Assembly (NCBI GenBank): GCA_046294625.1
Contig: JBKBKN010000019.1
Span: forward strand, 1-64,000
Length of the DNA: 64,000 bases
Reading direction: 5' to 3'
Source: JBKBKN01 sp046294625
GTDB lineage: Bacteria; Bacteroidota; Bacteroidia; M30B66
Position numbers and translations under genes: made by a program. The notes beneath the pieces are model-generated. The model was not told the DNA's origin and made no database searches. It worked only from the letters and a program-made list of their open reading frames with translations. Positions 60,959 to 64,000 of this stretch are shown piece by piece. Each line of letters starts with the position of its first letter. The stretch's first letter is position 1.

Positions 60959-61336
60959 CTAGTGCTTCCGCAAAATTCCGATTGGGAGTCTATACAAATA
61001 ATGATACGCAACCAAAAGCATGCCTATGGTAAAGAATATCAATGCAAAAGGCCTTGTGCCATCATCAAAAAAGAATTCTCCCACCATCCATATCACATTA
61101 GCGATGATCCAGCAACAAACTGCCAGGTTATGCAGAAGTTCTGTCAGATCTTTTCTATGCAGCCAAGTGATGATGCAGGCCAAAAGCACAGCAGGAATCG
61201 CCATGATTAAGCCTGCAATTTTAAAATCTGCAATCCAGCAAACATCCTTTAACAACCAAAGAAATATATGAAAATTTTCGAAAGGCCGGATGCGCTCCAG
61301 ATTAATGCGGGTAGGTGATGATATCAATCCGGGCAT
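60959..61336 (-). CDS. Small polytopic membrane protein
   Basis: A 125-residue protein with about three to four transmembrane segments (~24-40, FKIAGLIMAIPAVLLACIITWL, NLAVCCWIIANVIWM, ALIFFTIGMLLVAYHYLY). It resembles uncharacterised small Bacteroidota membrane proteins with HNLAVCCWIxAN and GEFFFDDGTRP stretches, which I know only by appearance. It is 3 bp downstream of the small lipoprotein gene. Function unknown. Confidence 0.65.
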   Translation of the reverse strand: MPGLISSPTRINLERIRPFENFHIFLWLLKDVCWIADFKIAGLIMAIPAVLLACIITWLHRKDLTELLHNLAVCCWIIANVIWMVGEFFFDDGTRPFALIFFTIGMLLVAYHYLYRLPIGILRKH

Positions 61337-61339
61337 GTA

Positions 61340-61570
61340 TTATTTCTCTTCTTCGCAATTAAACGAACCTCCTATATTGATGGCATTGATCTGTGAGCGG
61401 GTTTTCTGATTATCGAGCTGCTGTTGATTGCCACAAAGCTTGGTGTTATCAATTTCATTTCCTTGACTATCTTTCACAATACATCTTTGGCACTTTTTGC
61501 ATGAATAAGCATTCAGGCACAAAAAAACGATGATGAGTAAGGGGGTAATTTTGCTTTTTCTATAATTCAT
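61340..61570 (-). CDS. Small Cys-containing lipoprotein
   Basis: A 76-residue predicted lipoprotein. Signal peptide with lipobox-like LNAYSC, so Cys24 is the likely lipid site. The mature part begins CKKCQRC and has further Cys near residues 46 and 72, possibly disulfide-linked. No family recognised. The ATG at 61570 lies 7 bp from the assembly gap, so upstream regulation cannot be read. Confidence 0.65.
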   Translation of the reverse strand: MNYRKSKITPLLIIVFLCLNAYSCKKCQRCIVKDSQGNEIDNTKLCGNQQQLDNQKTRSQINAINIGGSFNCEEEK

Positions 61571-61577
61571 GGTATTA

Positions 61578-61672
61578 NNNNNNNNNNNNNNNNNNNNNNN
61601 NNNNNNNNNNNNNNNNNNNNNNNNNNNNNNNNNNNNNNNNNNNNNNNNNNNNNNNNNNNNNNNNNNNNNNNN
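61578..61672. other. Assembly gap (95 Ns)
   Basis: Run of unknown bases. The true length and content between the lipoprotein gene and the M1 peptidase promoter are not known, so a missing small gene cannot be excluded. Confidence 1.
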
Positions 61673-61778
61673 ATTGAGTTAAGCGGTTGAACAAAGAAAC
61701 AGATTTCAACATCTGAATCTTGATGTAATATACGTTTTTTTTGAAATAATTAAGGCTTAGACCACTTGTGCCTTATGC

Positions 61779-61786
61779 TATCTTTG
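61779..61786 (+). promoter_or_regulatory. Predicted -7 element of the second M1 peptidase
   Basis: TATCTTTG matches TAnnTTTG, 25 nt before the ATG at 61812. A TTA lies 19 nt upstream in place of the -33 TTG. Confidence 0.5.
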
Positions 61787-61811
61787 CAGACCTTAATATT
61801 GCTTGAATTAC

Positions 61812-64000
61812 ATGAATAAATACATTTATCTTTCTCTTGCTTTCGCTTCGCTTAGCCTACTCCATGCACAAGAAAAATCAGTTACCAAAACATTTCTCTA
61901 CGACGAAAAATCCGTTCCTCGTGAACATTTGGTCGACTTTGAGCATCTCCGTCTGGAAGTGAGCTTCAATCCCCAATTAGGCGAAATAAATGGGAAAGTA
62001 ACGCATATCTTCACCCCGAAACAAAATCTGATTGATAGTATTTTTGTAGACGGACCGGGAATCAGGATCAAGTCTGTGACGCAACGAAACAAGCCGCTTC
62101 GGTTTAAATCTTATGCCGAAACCCACTCTATCTTCTTCGACCAACCTCTCAAATGGGAAGCTCGCGACAGCATCACTATCGAATATGCGGCACGTCCTAC
62201 AAAAGGTCTTTATTTTATCGGTTGGAATGACAAAACCAATAGAGCTCGGAAACAAATCTGGTCGCAAGGACAAGGTATAGACAACCGCTATTGGATTCCA
62301 ATGTATGATGAAATGAATGACAAGATCGTGTCAGAAATGATTGTTAAAATGACCAAACCCTATAAAGTTTTGTCAAATGGCGTGTTGCTGAACAGCAAAG
62401 ACAATCAAGATGGTACCATCACCTGGCATTATCGAATGTCCAAGCCGCATGCTCCTTATTTGATTATGCTAGGAATAGGTGAATATAGCACACGCGAAGT
62501 TTTTTCTAAATCTGGTGTTAAATCTACACTCTACTACTATCCAGACCACGAAAACAGATTTGAACCTACATATCGTTACAGCGCTGAAATGATTGACTTT
62601 TTTGAGCAGGAAATAGGTGTACCTTATCCTTGGGAAACCTACGCTCAAATTCCAGTTTCCGATTTTTTGTATGGTGCAATGGAAAATACCACCGCTACTG
62701 TTTTTGGCGACTTTTTCTGTGTGGACGCTCGCGGTTACTTGGATAGAAATTATGTTGCTGTCAATGCACATGAACTTGCACATCAGTGGTTTGGCGATTT
62801 GGTCACAGCACGTTCGTCCACCCATCACTGGCTGCAAGAAAGCTTCGCAACACATTATAATTGGTTATTCGAACGGGTGGCTTTTGGCGACGAACATTTT
62901 GACATGGCCCGAAGAAATGCCAACAATTCAGCTTTGCAGGCATCTCAACGCGATAACTATCCTGTAGGACATTCAAAAGGTGGCAGCACACGTCACTATC
63001 CCAAAGGTGCTTATGTGCTCGAAATGCTCAAATATGTAACCGGAAGAGAAGCCTATAACCGGGCTGTGAAAAACTATCTTGAACGTCACGCCTACAGAAA
63101 TGTAAACACACAAGACCTGTTGGTTGCCTTCCATGAAACACTTGGTCTCTCTTTAGATTGGTTTTGGGAACAATGGATATTGCGTGGTGGAGAACCTGAA
63201 TACAAAGTGCAGACTACGTTTGAAAAAGATATCCTCAGATTTTCCGTTACTCAGGTGCACGACACTTCCGATTTGATTAAACTTTTCAAAATGCCAATCG
63301 ACTTTGAAGTACATTACACAGATGGAACCGTAGACCGAAAAAAAGAATGGATTGAGAAGCATAACACAATAGTAGAAATACCTTTGGCAAAAGGTAAAAA
63401 AGTAGCCTTTTTCTTATTCGATCCCAATAGTCAGTTACTAAAAAAAGTGAGCTTCGACAAGTCATTTGATGTGTTAGTTGCGCAGGCTGGAGCTGCTCCA
63501 TTCATGCTCGACCGATTAGATGCTGTAGAAGCCTTAAATTCATTCCCTTTAAAAGATAAACTTAAGGCGCTTCACGAATTATATAAAAAAGAAAAAAGCC
63601 ATTATGTGAAGGCGGCAATTTTAAAGCAATTGTCATCAGATGGCGGCAAGCAAACCAGAACCGCATTCGCAGAAGCTATACAGTCGTCTCAAGTGCAAAT
63701 GAGAAAAGCTGCTTTAAATGCGTTTGATAAAATCCCTTTGGACCTTAAAACTGATTTCGAAAGATTGCTTTCAGACTCATCCTATGCAGTGATTGACCAA
63801 GCACTTACCAAATTGAGTATCAGCTTCCCCGACGATACGGATCGCTATCTTGAACTGACCAAAAATGAAAAAGGAATCAACGGATTAGACTTGCGCATGA
63901 CCTGGCTCGAGATTGCTGCCTATCGAGGTAATGCTCAGGCGCTAAAAGAATTGACAGACTATTGCAGTATGTCTTTTGACTTCAACGTTCGAAGAAATGC
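61812..64000 (+). CDS. M1-family metallopeptidase with HEAT-like C-domain, cut by window end
   Basis: An open frame from ATG 61812 with no stop before the window ends (729 complete codons). Signal peptide 1-20 (ends LLHAQ). The M1 catalytic part has the substrate motif YGAMEN (287-292), zinc motif HELAH (320-324) and third ligand Glu343 (LQESF). After residue ~570 the sequence becomes helical with repeat-like segments resembling HEAT repeats. It lacks, within the visible part, the barrel seen in the other M1 protein. It is probably a periplasmic aminopeptidase; the C-terminus may continue beyond the window. Confidence 0.9.
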   Translation, partial: MNKYIYLSLAFASLSLLHAQEKSVTKTFLYDEKSVPREHLVDFEHLRLEVSFNPQLGEINGKVTHIFTPKQNLIDSIFVDGPGIRIKSVTQRNKPLRFKSYAETHSIFFDQPLKWEARDSITIEYAARPTKGLYFIGWNDKTNRARKQIWSQGQGIDNRYWIPMYDEMNDKIVSEMIVKMTKPYKVLSNGVLLNSKDNQDGTITWHYRMSKPHAPYLIMLGIGEYSTREVFSKSGVKSTLYYYPDHENRFEPTYRYSAEMIDFFEQEIGVPYPWETYAQIPVSDFLYGAMENTTATVFGDFFCVDARGYLDRNYVAVNAHELAHQWFGDLVTARSSTHHWLQESFATHYNWLFERVAFGDEHFDMARRNANNSALQASQRDNYPVGHSKGGSTRHYPKGAYVLEMLKYVTGREAYNRAVKNYLERHAYRNVNTQDLLVAFHETLGLSLDWFWEQWILRGGEPEYKVQTTFEKDILRFSVTQVHDTSDLIKLFKMPIDFEVHYTDGTVDRKKEWIEKHNTIVEIPLAKGKKVAFFLFDPNSQLLKKVSFDKSFDVLVAQAGAAPFMLDRLDAVEALNSFPLKDKLKALHELYKKEKSHYVKAAILKQLSSDGGKQTRTAFAEAIQSSQVQMRKAALNAFDKIPLDLKTDFERLLSDSSYAVIDQALTKLSISFPDDTDRYLELTKNEKGINGLDLRMTWLEIAAYRGNAQALKELTDYCSMSFDFNVRRN

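Noticed and set aside
62469..62855. Minus-strand open frame inside the second M1 peptidase
   Set aside because: It runs antisense to an intact, motif-bearing coding frame and has no family features; it is a shadow.
1..64000. CRISPR array, prophage, insertion sequence or integrase module
   Set aside because: No repeated spacers, transposase, recombinase or phage structural genes were found on either strand. The accessory content is limited to the pseudogene.

Overview
This is a draft-assembly segment (one run of 95 Ns at 61578-61672) of a chromosome from the phylum Bacteroidota. The evidence is mutually consistent. Many genes are preceded by the Bacteroidota -7 element TAnnTTTG, three or four of them with TTTG/TTG about 18-19 nt upstream. 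Two secreted subtilases end in type IX secretion (T9SS) sorting domains. There is a gldA-type ABC ATPase, a TonB receptor with an N-terminal carboxypeptidase-D-like domain, and the Bacteroidota families DUF3078, DUF4625, DUF4783 and DUF5606. I cannot fix the order or genus. No tRNA, rRNA, CRISPR array, insertion sequence or prophage was seen. Gene content is mostly housekeeping and envelope biogenesis.

Layout. 1-10145 (all minus strand): a PHP-like protein cut by the window edge and a GT2 glycosyltransferase; a TonB receptor with a His-rich DUF4625 lipoprotein; metK; gldA; then a surface-sugar operon (GT2, GT9, a hypothetical protein, gmhA) behind an XRE regulator. 10462-12629: a decayed TPR/SpoIIE phosphatase gene with four in-frame stops and one frameshift. 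12705-24127 (minus): DUF3078, mscL, M3 peptidase with DUF5606, a T9SS subtilase, a two-component system, a lipoprotein glutathione peroxidase and rlmD. 24235-40363 (plus): a second T9SS subtilase, biotin carboxylase, an S4-domain protein, rhomboid, gmhB, a class IV aminotransferase, DUF4783-nadC-BrkB-M1 peptidase, dnaX and lpd. 40404-47786: methyltransferases, GT25, YfhO-like protein and asnB. 47794-57975: dacB (minus), aroC, psd, a Cys-rich exported protein, bioB, sixA-like, ppk1, and a DUF922 / 48-residue membrane peptide / Na+-solute symporter unit. 58059-61570 (minus): an outer-membrane protein, waaA, a second outer-membrane protein, a four-helix membrane protein and a small lipoprotein. 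61812-64000: a second M1 peptidase, cut by the window end.

How the parts fit. GmhA, GmhB, the GT9 enzyme, WaaA, several glycosyltransferases and FkbM/GT25 enzymes point to LPS and surface-glycan synthesis. GldA and the two sorting-domain proteases point to a T9SS and possibly gliding, although no T9SS core gene lies here. Secreted or envelope peptidases are numerous: two S8, two M1, rhomboid, a DacB-type carboxypeptidase and a DUF922 protein.

The items most worth a second look are: an M1 peptidase whose last ~390 residues look like an Omp85-type 16-strand barrel carrying an LRGY motif (33810-37022); a short coupled membrane peptide upstream of the symporter (56132-56278); a Cys-repeat exported protein with its own strong promoter and terminator (51175-51615); and the multiply broken SpoIIE gene.
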